Assembly (NCBI RefSeq): GCF_905475345.1
Contig: NC_066597.1
Span: 1,318,501 to 1,382,500 of the forward strand
DNA: 64,000 nucleotides
Direction: 5' to 3'
Source: Vespula vulgaris
Lineage: Eukaryota; Arthropoda; Insecta; Hymenoptera; Vespidae
The notes under the pieces are model-generated. The model ran no database searches, had not been told where the DNA came from, and was given only the letters and a program-made list of their open reading frames with translations. Of this stretch, positions 13,401 to 25,386 are shown piece by piece. Numbering within the stretch: the stretch's first letter is position 1; the number at the start of each line of letters is the position of its first letter. Position numbers and translations under genes: made by a program.

Positions 13401-16400
13401 AACTACAATCTAACTACCTTATGATGTCCACCTCTATTACCTTCATATCTAATTATTATTTTCATAAAAGAACATAAATCTACTGTTATACAAATGCATA
13501 CTCCCCATTATTCCCATTTAACATCATACCACGTTACTACAAAAATTTGATCTATCACTCTGACTCTGTACTCTAATAAAATCTAAATCCTTTCTCTCGC
13601 ACAAGTATATTTTCGTGATATAATAAAAATACTTAAATCGTAAATAAAATTATTAAACAGAAAATACACACGCATATATATATGTATATGAGAAATATTA
13701 CTGTAATATATACATATATATGTATGTAGTTTTAAGATATGTACATAAAGTTTTCATTTCTTAATTCAAACACATGACATAATGCTTCGATACAAGAACG
13801 ATTAACGATTGACTCTCAAATGATTTCTACATTCTACAATCAAAGTTGATACTTTTTTTTTTTTTTTTTTTTTAAATATGCAAATGTAAAAATAAATAAT
13901 ATAAGAATTCATTCTTGCTTCGATACATTGAATACAAATTTTAATACCGATAAAATAATAAACTTTTTTAAGTCCCGAGAACGAAATAATGCATATCAAA
14001 GTATTTGCAAGTAAAGCTACCCTGTGAGATAAAACTCTCTTGCGGTTCTCATGTAACTCTTTCGATACTGTTTTTAATTTTGGGGAAAAGTTAATCTTTT
14101 GAAGTAACGAGGATTACGAGTAATATACAAATACCGAGTTCGTTCATTCTCATGACTCTGGTTTGGAGTAAAGAATGCGGCGCGCGAGGGTGTGCCAACT
14201 GTGCCACGTAGTGTAGGTGGGGATGGTAGATGACATCATCCATGCCACCAACCAGCTTCAGAACCAAGCCACTCCACATACGGAACCTGTCCTGCCTGCC
14301 TCCTGACTGAAGTGGAGAGTTCAGAACACATAAGTATATAAGGAACCGTCACATACTAAGATTTTATTCTCTACATCTCCCGTCTTAGAGCTACAAAAAT
14401 TTTCTCTATCGAGCAAATCTACTGGAGTAGAGAATGATTAGAGAAACTTCTCCTGGTATGTGTTCTTCAGCCATAAATATTAGGAATTCATTTTATATGT
14501 AATCATACAAGTGGAACAAAATAATAACATACCTATGGAACCTGAAAGAATAATTAATTATATCTGAAAATACATATTTCATTAAATATATAATTAATCA
14601 ACTATATATTATTAATTATTTAAGAAGTCGCATTATATATTTCGAACTAAAGCAATCATGGTGTTTTGTTTATCATTTATTTCTTACATCAGTAATCAAT
14701 GCTAAACATTGCTAACTAATGGAATAATATATCTTTTGGATAATTTAATCAATGGAAGTTCTTCAAAGCACAAATATATGCTGAATCTAAACAAAATTCA
14801 GCATTCTAATAAGTACTAATTCTTGTAAGTGCATCTTACTTTGCAATTACAGATTTTTCTTTTTCTTTTTTCTTGTCTTTTTTTTTTCTTCTTTTTTTCT
14901 TTTTTTCCACTCAATCTTTATAAGCTATTTGTTATATGACTTTATAAGAAAAATTAAAAAGATATAACTTAGAAGATCTTACTAAAATATCTGAAACGAA
15001 AGTATTGAATTTTATTGATATTTAACTTAAACAAAATACTCTGTTTATATCACTTCTACATAAATATAGAAGACCAAGATGCATTCATGATAAAAATAGA
15101 ATATAAAAGAATACGTTTAAAACATTTTTTCAATAGATTATAAATTAAGTTATAATTGAATACCAGTCTTTTTTAAACGATTTTAATTTTTTCTTTCTTT
15201 CTTTCTATTTTTTTTTTTTTTCTTGAAACATCAAAACGACGTTACATTAAAAAAAATATTCTTATGTTTAACTCGTCATCATGTTCAGGATATTATAAAT
15301 TAAAATCTTTTGAATGCATCTATATAAACAGATTGTGTGAAGAAAATGTAAATTCTTTTCTTTTTTATTATAATATTAAATATTGAAAATAACTGCAAGT
15401 TTTCGAACAACAAATTTAAAAAATAGCTGTTGCGTCACTGTAAAATCATTATTATTTTAATAAATCAAGAATACCTGCTCTCGCTTGGCGGTTTTCTCCT
15501 CTTTTTCCCTTTTTCGGACTTCCAGGAGATACTCGTTGAAGAGGCTTTCCCGTTCACGCATCTTTTCCACATTCTTAAATCGTTCGTCACGTCCATGCTT
15601 TTGTGCAAAATCACTAAACGATGATCTGCAAATTAAAACACGTATTTTTACAAACAGCTCGATTATCAATTTTGTTTTCTCTCTTTTTGTCAAATAAATA
15701 AATTTGTCAGATAGATATATTTTACATACTTTCCATGAAGATTAGCTTCTTCCAAAAGTTTTTGAAACTGTTCTTTACGTTCTTTCATTTTGTTTCTTTT
15801 CTCGCGTCTCTCTTCCTCCGCTCTTTCTTTCACATACTTTTCAAAAACCTGCTTCCTTTCTTTGGATGTTAAAAGCAAATAACGAGGATCGAACACGATT
15901 TTATGAAGCTCTTTCTCCCACGTGCTAAATGCCGATACCTAATATACAATTGTATATTTTATTAATACAAATAGAGCTTGTGCATATGCATAAAAAGTTT
16001 ATAGAGATAAATTATTCTAAACAAAACTTACATCCTTCTCTGCAAGCATATCTCTAAACGATTTAATCCTAGTTTCCAACGGAACAATGGCCCTTTCTCT
16101 GGCTGCCCTCACTTCAGCTTCGATCGCTGCTTCCTTCCCAATGTCGATCGTTTTCTTACCATCCTTGTCCTCTTCCTCTTTTACGGTAACAGCTTTATAA
16201 AAGAAAATAGTATATGCTATTCTATTTACAAATCATTAAGGAAATACTATGTAAAATGCAACATACGTTTAGGCTCTTCTTGTTTAATTTTCTTAGCTGG
16301 AGTTGGTTGATCATCATCACTACTTTCACTTGTATCCGATTGGCGTACTGGTTTCGGTGTTCCAACTGCATCTGGTGGCGTAGATGTCATCTTATCCACG

Positions 16401-19400
16401 TCTTGACGGCCGATAAGATCGTCCGGTCTTTCCCAAACAGAAATTCTTGACGAGGGATTATAAAAAAAGACGCGTCCATCGCCAGTCCATACGACACACC
16501 TAAATGAATAAATATATATTACTAAACAGTGTATTATAATAATATTATATTAAAATGTTTTAAACGTACCATGGTGTTCCTGGTACGGGTGTACTGGAAA
16601 TTGGTCTAGATTTATCCTGAGGTTTAATTGCTTCCTTCGAAGATGTCTCTTCTTTCTTGGTTTTAGTCTCAGCTTCTTTTGCGTTATCTTTGGTATCATG
16701 AGTGCTCTCTTGTTTGATTTCTTGCTTATTAACTTCAGGACTTTTGTTATTACTGGTACTGGAGGTAGTTGCAGTAGTGGTAGAAGTGGTAGTTGATATT
16801 TCTTCTGCTTTTTGTCGAAGTGCTAATTTCGCATCTATTATAACGTTTGAAGAAAATAATGTCTTCGTAAATATTACGTTGCATAACAATTCTTAAATTA
16901 ACTTTCTAAAGCATTAATTATAAACTAACAACACGAATTAACTGTATTGTTTATTTTTAACTCACTTTCTAAGTCTTTCAATGCCTGTGGCTTTTCCCAC
17001 ACAGATTCTCCTGCTTTACTATTATAATAATATAATCTACCATCTGGAGCACGGTGCTCTGTCCAAATCATGGCTGATGCAACTAATTCAGAATCAAGTT
17101 GTGCTAATATAGCTGGATCTTCAGCAGGAGTTTGGGAAGTCATTACACCATGTGGCATTTGTGGCATACCTAATAATAACAAATTATTTAATACTTTCAA
17201 TCTTCAATCACACAGAAAATTTCAGTTGGAAACATTTCTCTAATACATACCCCAGTTTGTCTGTGGTGGACCATAACCACCAAATGGTTGAAATCCTGGT
17301 GGTGGCATACCAAATGGAGCTGTACCAAATTGAGTCGGAATTGGACCACCAAACTGATTGGGCATTCTATGTTGCATCGGCATCATATTTGGTGGTGGCT
17401 GCATTATATTCGTATTTATTGTTGATGTATTTATCGTTGGTGCATTTGCAACTGTCGCAGGTACTGATCCTTTAGTATAAAATATATATTTTAAAGTTTA
17501 TACAAATCACTGGAATACATAATAATATAATAGAGATTTTATTACCATTAGTTTGACTTGTATCTGAAGTTTGTGCATTGACATCTGGAGCATCATTTAG
17601 AGAAGGTGGTGGTCCTGTACCTGGAGGCGCGGTACTCATCTGATTCAATGCATCAGCATTATTGGAGGACGACTGTTCATTACTTTGAGATACTCTATTT
17701 TCATTAACTTGTGTTGGAGTAGTAGGTGTGGAAGTAGGAGTGGTAGCACGGGCTGTTTGCTTTGATGCCCCATGCACTAACTGTTCTAGCTAATGTGGTA
17801 AACATAAGATCACAATCGTGACATTAACATATTTTAGAAATAATAAAATTACTATTATTTTATTAATCTATAAAATATTACTAACCTGATCTTGCACCAT
17901 GACCTTTACATTCGATCCTTCCGGCTTCGTCCATGTTGTCTCTCTAGATCGAATATTATAATAATATGACTTCCCATCTGGTGTTTTAGTTTCTACCCAA
18001 ACTTCCCCATTAAGGTCAAGCCCTGGAATGTTTGCTTGCGGTTGACTCTGTTGCTGCTGGTTTTGTTGTTGACCTGGAATCTGTTACACACCTTGCAATT
18101 GCTTATGTTATACGATACATTATACTTCTGCTATTACACTTATGACTAGCTTACGCTATTCATATTGGGTGGTCCCATTCCAGGAGGTGGCCCATACGGT
18201 CCCGGTCCTGTCCCAATGGGACCATTCATCATATGCGGTGGTGGCTATTAACACATGTAATAGACAAAGGGATACCAGGCAAAAAGAAAAGAACTATCAT
18301 AAGGAATGTTCTTTCATAAAGCCATTTCTATATAATAGATTGATCTTTGTAAGGGAAATAAGGGAAGTACAAATGACATAAATTTTAACAAATACCAGTA
18401 TTCCTCCAGTTGTTTACTCTCATATAATGTCCCCCATCTGCTTTGCTTTTACCAGAATATATCGAGTTTTATAACAATTTATTATATAATTTTCTGAATA
18501 TATTTTACTGAATGTATTAATGAAGAAAATACAGATATCTCAGAAGACTATTATCACCATGATACAAACATTGTTCCTACTCGTATATACATATACATAT
18601 ATATATATAAAAAAAAATATTCTTTACCATTCCTGGTGGTCCCATAAGATTCGGTGGTCCCATTATGTTAGGTGGTCCCATAGGTCCCCAGCTTGGATCA
18701 AATGGTGGAGGCCCTCTAAACCTTGGACCGGCTGGACCAGGTGGACAGTTTGGTCGTGGTGGACCCTCAAACGGATATCCGTTGTTAGCCCCGCGGAACA
18801 TCGGACCCCTTGGACCAAAGCCTCTTCCTCGAAACCTTGGAGGACCGCCTCTCATCGGGAAATCAAAACCACCTCTGCCACGACCCCTTAAATTATTTTA
18901 TACACTTGAGCTATCTTTAATAACTAATCTAAGCCATGACTTGGAATGTCCACGTACGAAATTTGGATACTTCGATCTGCATAAAAACTCTACATCCCCG
19001 ACTCATAACTGTTAACGTCGAATTTTGGCACTGAAATAAATGGAAGGTGCAAAACCTTTCACCTTGGACGATTAATGTTGATCTTGTAAAATTACATTTA
19101 GTGCATGATATTGCATTTCGTTACTTCATCGTCATACCATTGAAAAACGATGTTCTTCATGTGATCGTCTTAAACACGCGACGCAATGTTTGTTGTTCTT
19201 CTTTGTCAATCATACAAAAAAAAAAATTGGTCGACGATTTTGCTAAAGAAAATTGTGATCTAATCCTAATTAAGTAAATAAAATTCTACTTCTCTGGAAT
19301 AAAAAATAAAAAATTTTCCGGGAGTAAACAAGAACGACGCACCTGAAGCTACCTCTTCCTCGCGGTACGAAGTGCCGATATTCTTCTCCATCGAAACTAT

Positions 19401-19497
19401 AATCCTCCGTTTCTTCCATGCCCTCGTCATTGTGCTCCTGCTCATTGTTGAGATTTGCCTCGACAATTCCTGATGCTTGCTCATTGCTCGATTCCAT
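10419..19497 (-). CDS. TCERG1: Transcription elongation regulator 1 (CA150), WW/FF protein
   Basis: Seventeen exons join in phase from ATG 19497: 19343-19497, 18628-18886, 18155-18244, 17886-18080, 17546-17789, 17251-17469, 16966-17169, 16570-16834, 16267-16499, 16032-16192, 15730-15938, 15475-15625, 11572-12009, 11277-11486, 10933-11199, 10736-10813, 10419-10646, giving 1201 residues. The N-terminus is acidic, then RGG/GPP-rich (RGRGRGGF). Three WW domains follow (GEVWVETKTPDGKSYYYN; MIWTEHRAPDGRLYYYN; CVVWTGDGRVFFYN), then six FF domains, for example FSTWEKELHKIVFDPRYLLL and FREVLDEVGAS...SWRDIKKLLKDDPRY. This is the complete TCERG1 order. The family links phosphorylated RNA polymerase II to splicing factors in the nucleus. 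A lysine-rich KEKDKDHRHRDKDHHK linker follows FF3. The C-terminus PPPPPTASEPSRRPTTK ends at 10419. Confidence 0.95.
11501..11527. repeat. TATAA pentanucleotide microsatellite
   Basis: About five tandem TATAA units sit in the short intron between TCERG1 exons 11572-12009 and 11277-11486. Confidence 0.8.
12010..15474 (-). other. 3.5 kb intron of TCERG1
   Basis: This intron splits the FF2-coding exon from the FF3-coding exon and is by far the longest in the gene. Most of it is AT-rich, with poly-T runs and TA/CA microsatellites near 12950-13040 and 13670-13720. A contrasting GC-rich patch lies at about 14140-14320. No in-phase cassette exon with good splice signals was found. Confidence 0.7.
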
Positions 19498-19915
19498 TAT
19501 ATTTTCACCGATCAGTCCAACTAATTTAATTTCTACACAGCCATTTACTACTTTTCTTAGCTTGTAGAAAAATGCCGCAAACAAATCACTATTTTATTCG
19601 TAAGCCGTAAACATAGTATTACCAACCTATAAACAAATAGTTCCTATTCTTTCCTAAGGTTCAAGAACATAAAATAAATTACCAGGTTTTGGACAAACGA
19701 CAAACGTATTAAAATACATTTGATAAAATAAGAATAATAAATAATAAGAAATTAATACGAGTAATCTATTAATATCGTTCTCGAATTTTTATTATTAAAG
19801 CTATAATCTCATCTTGATTTTTAATCGTAATATTTTCCCGATATCATTTATCATTTATTTATTATTTATAAATATATATAATGCATCTTTTAGTTTATTA
19901 AATTTTTATACTTTT
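19498..19915. other. Spacer between TCERG1 start and the next minus-strand gene
   Basis: About 420 bp of AT-rich sequence. It must contain the TCERG1 promoter and 5' UTR and the 3' UTR of the small orphan gene. Nothing else is visible. Confidence 0.5.
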
Positions 19916-20969
19916 TCAATCAGAATCAGAATCAAATAATCGTGTTTGAATAAAGAATTTTTTACTTCCTTGTAGTTCAATGTTCTCTGCCGCACAATTA
20001 GTATCCTCTTTTTTTGTGCTACTTTCAAACGTAGGATGTTCATATAGTTTTTTAATATTTATAATCTTATTTGATACAAGATTTATTATTGATAGACTGG
20101 TACTGCTAATACTCCATATTACTCTAAAATCAAATTAAAAAGCTTTTAATTTATATTTTTCATGATACGAAATATATACAAATCTATAACCTTGTTGGAT
20201 ATGTCGTATTTATGTCGTCTCGATATTCTCTGATGTCTTTTACTTTTTCTGTGTTCTTAAATTGTGTGTTTGCTGATGTGTAATCTTTTAGAGGATAAAA
20301 ATTGTGTTAATGAAATATGTATGAGAAATATTTTTTATACATCATACCATACTTGTATATTTACCGTTATATCTGTCAGAATAAGTTACATTTTTGGACG
20401 TAGATAAAAGATTTGAGGAATTTCTCTTTGTTAAAAATGAGTCTGTTGTTAAATAATTTCTTTTATGCTTTAATGAATGACGAATTAAATTTCTAGGACT
20501 CAATGAATAGTTTCTAAATACATCGGGTTTAGATGTAATTGTATTTGCTCTATTAAGTTCTAAAATATCAGCATTATCTTTTTCTGGGATTAACGTTTTA
20601 ATATTTATTTCTGTTTTGTTTAATACCTATGGCATATAGATTAATAATGTATACTCTTGATAAATTATAATAACATGAAGATTTCATATAAAAATCAAAA
20701 TTTTTTATACTGGCTGTGAATACTTATTAAACAGATTTATCCAACATTTTTTTCTTCTGTCCAAACTATTTTTTGCTTTACAGAGCTTTGACATAATATG
20801 TTTTTTATAATTTGCTGAATATCTATGATATAATAAAATAATACACATAAATAAAGCAATTGAAATGGAATTAAGATTTAACTGTAGTTAAGAATTTACT
20901 TTTGCATCTGTTTATTTTACTTTTGTACAAATAATTCTAATTTCAATATTACCTTTTAGTTTTTGTCAT
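19916..20969 (-). CDS. Small basic orphan protein (about 211 residues)
   Basis: One fully phase-consistent model from ATG 20969 is 20953-20969, 20724-20822, 20366-20583, 20191-20284, 19916-20123, giving 211 residues. The start is basic (MTKTKRYSANYKKHIMSKL); the rest is rich in Asn, Ser and Lys and ends in an acidic RLFDSDSD. No domain, signal peptide or membrane segment is recognised. Exon 2 and 3 borders are uncertain. A stronger donor (CCA|gtataa at 20715) and acceptor (gccatag at 20627) would extend both exons, but that reading fails by one base at the run of four A on the coding strand (20580-20583). The gene is head-to-head with COA8. Function unknown. Confidence 0.55.
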
Positions 20970-21389
20970 TGAGATAAACTGATTAATGATCTTCGTAGAT
21001 TAACATGAACAACAAATAAATGAATGCATTCAAATCTCGCGCGTTAGATATCAAGTCTACCATGACTACATTAGTCAAAAATACTACGAATTATCATGCA
21101 AATAAACATATAAAAAATTACATCTTATATGGTGTCAATTATAAATATTTCTTAGATATTGATATTAATATTAATGTACAATTCTTTTTTAATGTTTCTT
21201 AGTCGATATATGAATACTCCATGTGAATTAATTTAAATTACAAACTGCAAAAAAAATCGCTATATTGAGTTCGTGTTAATGAAACAGTTTTATGTAGACA
21301 CGAAGAATTATCTCACATGTTTATGTTTTTTTAATATATTTTTACAGGAATTGTAAGACTCAAACATTCAAGTGTAAATAATATAAAAA
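20970..21389. promoter_or_regulatory. Probable bidirectional promoter (orphan gene / COA8)
   Basis: 420 bp separate two divergent start codons, so one nucleosome-depleted region probably serves both genes. It includes part of a diverged dispersed repeat at about 21027-21200. No core motif is claimed. Confidence 0.45.
21027..21200 (+). repeat. Dispersed repeat, copy 1 of a diverged pair
   Basis: This segment shares, in the same order and orientation, the blocks cgcgcgttag, tagtcaaaa followed by tactac, an aaaaaatta core and taaatat-ttt-gat with a segment at about 22722-22900. By eye, identity is roughly 60-65 percent with small indels. It resembles an old non-autonomous mobile element; no terminal repeats were identified with certainty. 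Confidence 0.6.
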
Positions 21390-22013
21390 ATGAATAGTAA
21401 ATCTACTTGCTTATTCAGAAAAGATCTAGTTAAAAGAATTCGTCCTTTTTGTTCAGTAAGCATTTGTAGTACTTTGGTGTTTACATAATACAATGTAATC
21501 TATTTATTTTGTCACACAATTCATTTGCTTTACATCAGAAATCATCGATAGATAAGGCACAAAATGAAATAAATTTTGATCAAATTGGAAATCCAGATCC
21601 TATTTCAAATTTGAGACCTATTATTTTTAAAAAGTCCAATAATGAATCTAAATTGGAGAAAAAATACAGAGAAGCTAGAGAAGATACCCAGCTTTGGAAT
21701 CAAACATTCTGGACAAAACATAACAAGAGTTTCATACAAGTAAAATTGATGAATATTTCTTATAAACGTTAAGAAAACAATAAGATTTTTATTAACATAT
21801 TCTTAAATTCAGGAACGTAGTAAGTTTCAAGAAACATTGAAAGCACAAGGTAAAACATCGTTAACAGCAGATGACATGTCTGTTTTTTATAAATATTTTC
21901 TTGACAAAAATTGGAGGTTACATTTTGACTATAATATTTTGTGGTATAAAAAGAATTTTAATCTTTTATTACTTGAATTGAGGGTAAAAATATCTAAATT
22001 AATATTTAAATAA
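21390..22013 (+). CDS. COA8: Cytochrome c oxidase assembly factor 8 (APOPT1 family)
   Basis: Three exons, 21390-21455, 21539-21739 and 21813-22013, encode 155 residues. The N-terminus (MNSKSTCLFRKDLVKRIRPF) is basic and Ser-rich, suiting a mitochondrial presequence. The conserved core shows NLRPIIF, LEKKYREAREDTQLWNQTFW, FYKYFLDKNW and YNILWYKKNF, the usual order of COA8/APOPT1. The family is imported into mitochondria and supports assembly and oxidative-stress protection of complex IV. An alternative end is possible: a GT at 21984 and a tttcag at about 22034 would replace the last 10 residues with KSEMLGYL. The unspliced ending aligns better with the family. An AATAAA lies at 22077-22082. 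Confidence 0.82.
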
Positions 22014-22076
22014 TTGATATTGAATTTAAATTTCAGAAGAGTGAAATGTTAGGATATTTGTAAAAAAAATATCATC

Positions 22077-22082
22077 AATAAA
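22077..22082 (+). terminator. Poly(A) signal of COA8
   Basis: AATAAA 64 bp after the COA8 stop and before the convergent gene's stop at 22240. Confidence 0.55.
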
Positions 22083-22239
22083 ATTTAGTTATAATTAATA
22101 AAGGAAATAGTTATATGCAACAATGTAATAACATACTTTTAGCTACTTCTAGTATTGATTATATTAATTTGCTTTTTAATAAATTGAATAACAAAAAACA
22201 TAAAATTTACTTTTAATCTTATCCTTTTGATTGTATCTA

Positions 22240-25002
22240 TTAGTATAGAAAGTCACTTGTTCTGCGCACAATTGGTCCTTTTTTGTAAGCAAATTCTTTT
22301 TTGATGTATTCAACTTCTTCTTGCTTTTCTTTCAGTTTTAATGTTAGAAATTTACACTGTTGTCTTTCAAAGACCAATTCCCTTTGGTAATCCCGTACAG
22401 AAACACATAGCTTTCGTAAGGTTTCTTTTGCTGCAATTAATGATTTTTGTTTTTGTTGATCTAACAAATTTATTTCTTCCATTAAGTTTTGACAGTTCTT
22501 GCATTCCACATTATATTCTTGATTTAATTGAACTTCTGCAGTAATCAATGCAATTCTTAAAGATTCACATGTTTCTTTTTCGTGAACAAGTTCGTTTCTA
22601 ATTTCCTCAAATTCAGAAGCAGCTTGTTCAGCCATATTTTCACTATCTTTCAATAACTATGAAAAAATTATTTGAAATATAATTTTTTATTAAAAGAATC
22701 CAATTAAAAATAATACGATTCGTTCAGAATTACGCGCGTTAGGTGTCGTAATACTACTGTAGTCAAAAGTACTACATGGTTTTTGGAATTACACGTAATA
22801 GATCCATGAAAAATTATATTATATTTAACGTTGATTGTAAATATCTATTTGATACTGTGATTATTTGCAATATTTTTTATATTAATTACAGATATTAATT
22901 GCAATAAGAATTACAATTAATTGCTCACCCGTTTCTGCTTTTTTATCGTTTCGTCTTGTTCTTCTATAATTTTTGTTTTAATGTTCAACATACAATTATA
23001 ATCATCCTTACAACGTTCTAACTCCTCTTTTAAACTATTACATGTATTTGATTCTTTATTTAAACTAGATTCTAATTTTTGAATATCATTTTGCATTCCT
23101 GTACATTTGCAACTATACGACTTCAGTAGTGATTGCATTTCGAATATTTTAGATTCCTAAAAAGTGCATTATGAAAACTTAATTTTATGTAAAACTTATC
23201 TAGAAGCTGTTAGAACGTAAAATAATTTATTAACCTTTTCAATAATTGTTTTACTTTTATCACGTAAACTGCATTGCTGTTTTTTACAAATAATACTTAA
23301 TTCACATATTCTTCTCTCCTGTATTTTTGTAACATTTGTAAGTTCTGCAATCAATCCTTTTAATTCAATTATTTCCGCCTGTAAAATCTCTTCTTTTTGT
23401 TTAACTATAGATTTTATAAGGTTAACTTCGTCTTGAACAACTGTGCAACTTGAAAATAAAAATATAACATCTGACATAATACTTATAATAAAATTATAAT
23501 CATACAATATAATTATTTTGTATATTACGTTTTTGTTTCACATTCAGAAGCTATCTGCAATTTACATTTTAAATCCTGGCATTCGCGAAGTAAAGACACA
23601 TTTTTGCAAACTGCATTCTCCATTTCCTCCTAAGAAAATAAATCTTTAATTTTTCATCTTACAAATTTGACATACTTACTTTCAGAGTTGATATAGTTTT
23701 TAATAATTTGTCTCTATCTGCTGTAACTGTAATAGTTTCTTTTTTTGCTTGCGCAAGTTGCTCCTCAGCTTTTTGTAGAGCATCTTTTAGGTGAGATATT
23801 GGTTGTTCTCCATTTTCTTTCAACTTTGTTGAATGTTGCTTCGCGTTTTGCAATTTCTCCTCCAAATCTTTCTTCTGTTTTTTTTCGTTAGATAAATCCT
23901 GATAAATCAACCTGGATTATAAATAATCCTTTAACTAAAATTGGAGATTTCAGTTTTTTATCTACATTATCCCTATAAATGACAATTTTTTGAATTCTTT
24001 TGTAGCTTATTTTATTGAAAATATTTCTTTCATTTACCTTGTCAACTGCCACTATCCTAATTTCTTCTGTATTAACACTTTTATCATTATCATCCGGCAA
24101 TGTTATAATTTTTTCTGTTTCTTTACTTTTATCCTTGTCTTGCACTGTGTCATTTGTCTTACGCATAATTTCATTTTCATTTTCTGTATTCTGATTATCA
24201 ATCTTTTTTGAGACTGATTCATGTTTTTCAGAATGATTCGTATCTCGTTTTGCAGATATATCATTGTTCGTTTTTTCTTGTGTAATTTGCTTTCTTATAG
24301 AATTTATGTTTTCTAAATCCTGTACATTTTCTAATCTTGTATCAAGGATCTGTCCTTTGATAGAAGTCATTTAATTAAATACTATAAATATTGTCTATAA
24401 GATTTTATTTACTTAATGATATATTATTTAATTCATTTACCATTTTCAGTAATATATACATCTTTTCTTATGGCTTCATCATCATATGTTTGTTTATTTG
24501 AGATTTCTTTAATTTTTTCATCGTTTTTATAGGCTAATAATTTACGAAAGAAAGAAGAAAATATAATTGTAAAAATAATTCATAATATTATTAATAGTAC
24601 TATATAACCTTTTTATATACTAATTAATAAATCTTTATTATGCAAGTGATGTAATAAAGAAAAGTAAATAGTTATGTATAATATCTATATTAATAAAAAA
24701 TTTACATTTTCTTGTCTTATTGCAAGTACATCTTTTTCGTGTTTTGCAAGTGTTGATATTACATGGTATTTTTTTCTTATTTTCTCCAGTGGATAGTATA
24801 TGATGTTGACAATCACAAATCTTAGACAAATTATTATTAATATTGATATACTAGATACTATGTATTACATACAAATATTATATACCTTACAACATAGGAT
24901 TGGATTTTTGTCATATTCATCTTCCATTTTTTGTAATTTAGCAATTGTTGCAAGTTGTTGATTAAGTTCAGTTAAACGTGTTACAAGAAGAGACTTGCAC
25001 AT
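22240..25002 (-). CDS. Orphan coiled-coil protein with N-terminal Cys-rich patch
   Basis: Nine exons join in phase from ATG 25002: 24886-25002, 24706-24820, 24441-24533, 24038-24354, 23680-23898, 23529-23629, 23235-23448, 22929-23156, 22240-22656, giving 606 residues. A helical start (LTELNQQLATIAKLQKMEDEY) precedes a Cys/His-rich patch of about 40 residues (PILCCK, ICDCQHH, PCNINTC, RCTCNK). A Lys/Glu/Asn-rich linker follows, then about 370 residues of heptad-like coiled coil (LEEKLQNAKQ; LIAELTNVTKIQERRICEL; YQRELVFERQQC). The end is basic (GPIVRRTSDFLY). No family is recognised. The architecture would fit a centrosomal, spindle or sperm-tail scaffold, but that is inference. Start uncertain: the frame is open upstream only to a TTG, so a further 5' exon is possible. 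The exon at 24038-24354 uses acceptor atcaaag, the only one matching phase. Confidence 0.72.
22722..22900 (+). repeat. Dispersed repeat, copy 2 of a diverged pair
   Basis: Direct-orientation partner of about 21027-21200, lying inside an intron (22657-22928) of the coiled-coil gene. It shares cgcgcgttag, tagtcaaaa followed by tactac, atgaaaaatta and gtaaatat-gat blocks. Confidence 0.6.
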
Positions 25003-25386
25003 TCTAAGTTTCTTCGTTAGTTTAAAAGCATTAAAAATTTTGATTTGATGCTTCAATTTTTAACCACCTAAGTGTTCAAGATAAAATGTGGAAATCTCTT
25101 GTTTATTTTAATGAAAGGTAGAATGTCATTTTTTTTACCTTTCAACCTTTAAAAAATAAAATCATCTATCAGAAGGGAAAACATCTTTTAATTAATAATA
25201 TTTCTCAACTAAATTAAATGTGCAAAATTACTTTTTAATACGTAAAACAAAATTGATATAATTTCTATTTTATATAAGAAAATAATCTATCAAATTTGAC
25301 AAGGTGTTATTTAATGTGATATAATTTTATATAGAAATATTTAATCGTGCTCATGTTTTGAAATATGTGTGAACAAATATTTGGAC
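25003..25386. promoter_or_regulatory. Probable bidirectional promoter (coiled-coil gene / two-TM gene)
   Basis: 384 bp of AT-rich sequence between two divergent starts. Any extra 5' exon of the coiled-coil gene would also have to lie here. Confidence 0.4.

Noticed and set aside
14091..14279. 62-codon minus-strand frame in the TCERG1 intron
   Set aside because: No in-phase acceptor and donor connect it to the TCERG1 exons, which already join perfectly without it.
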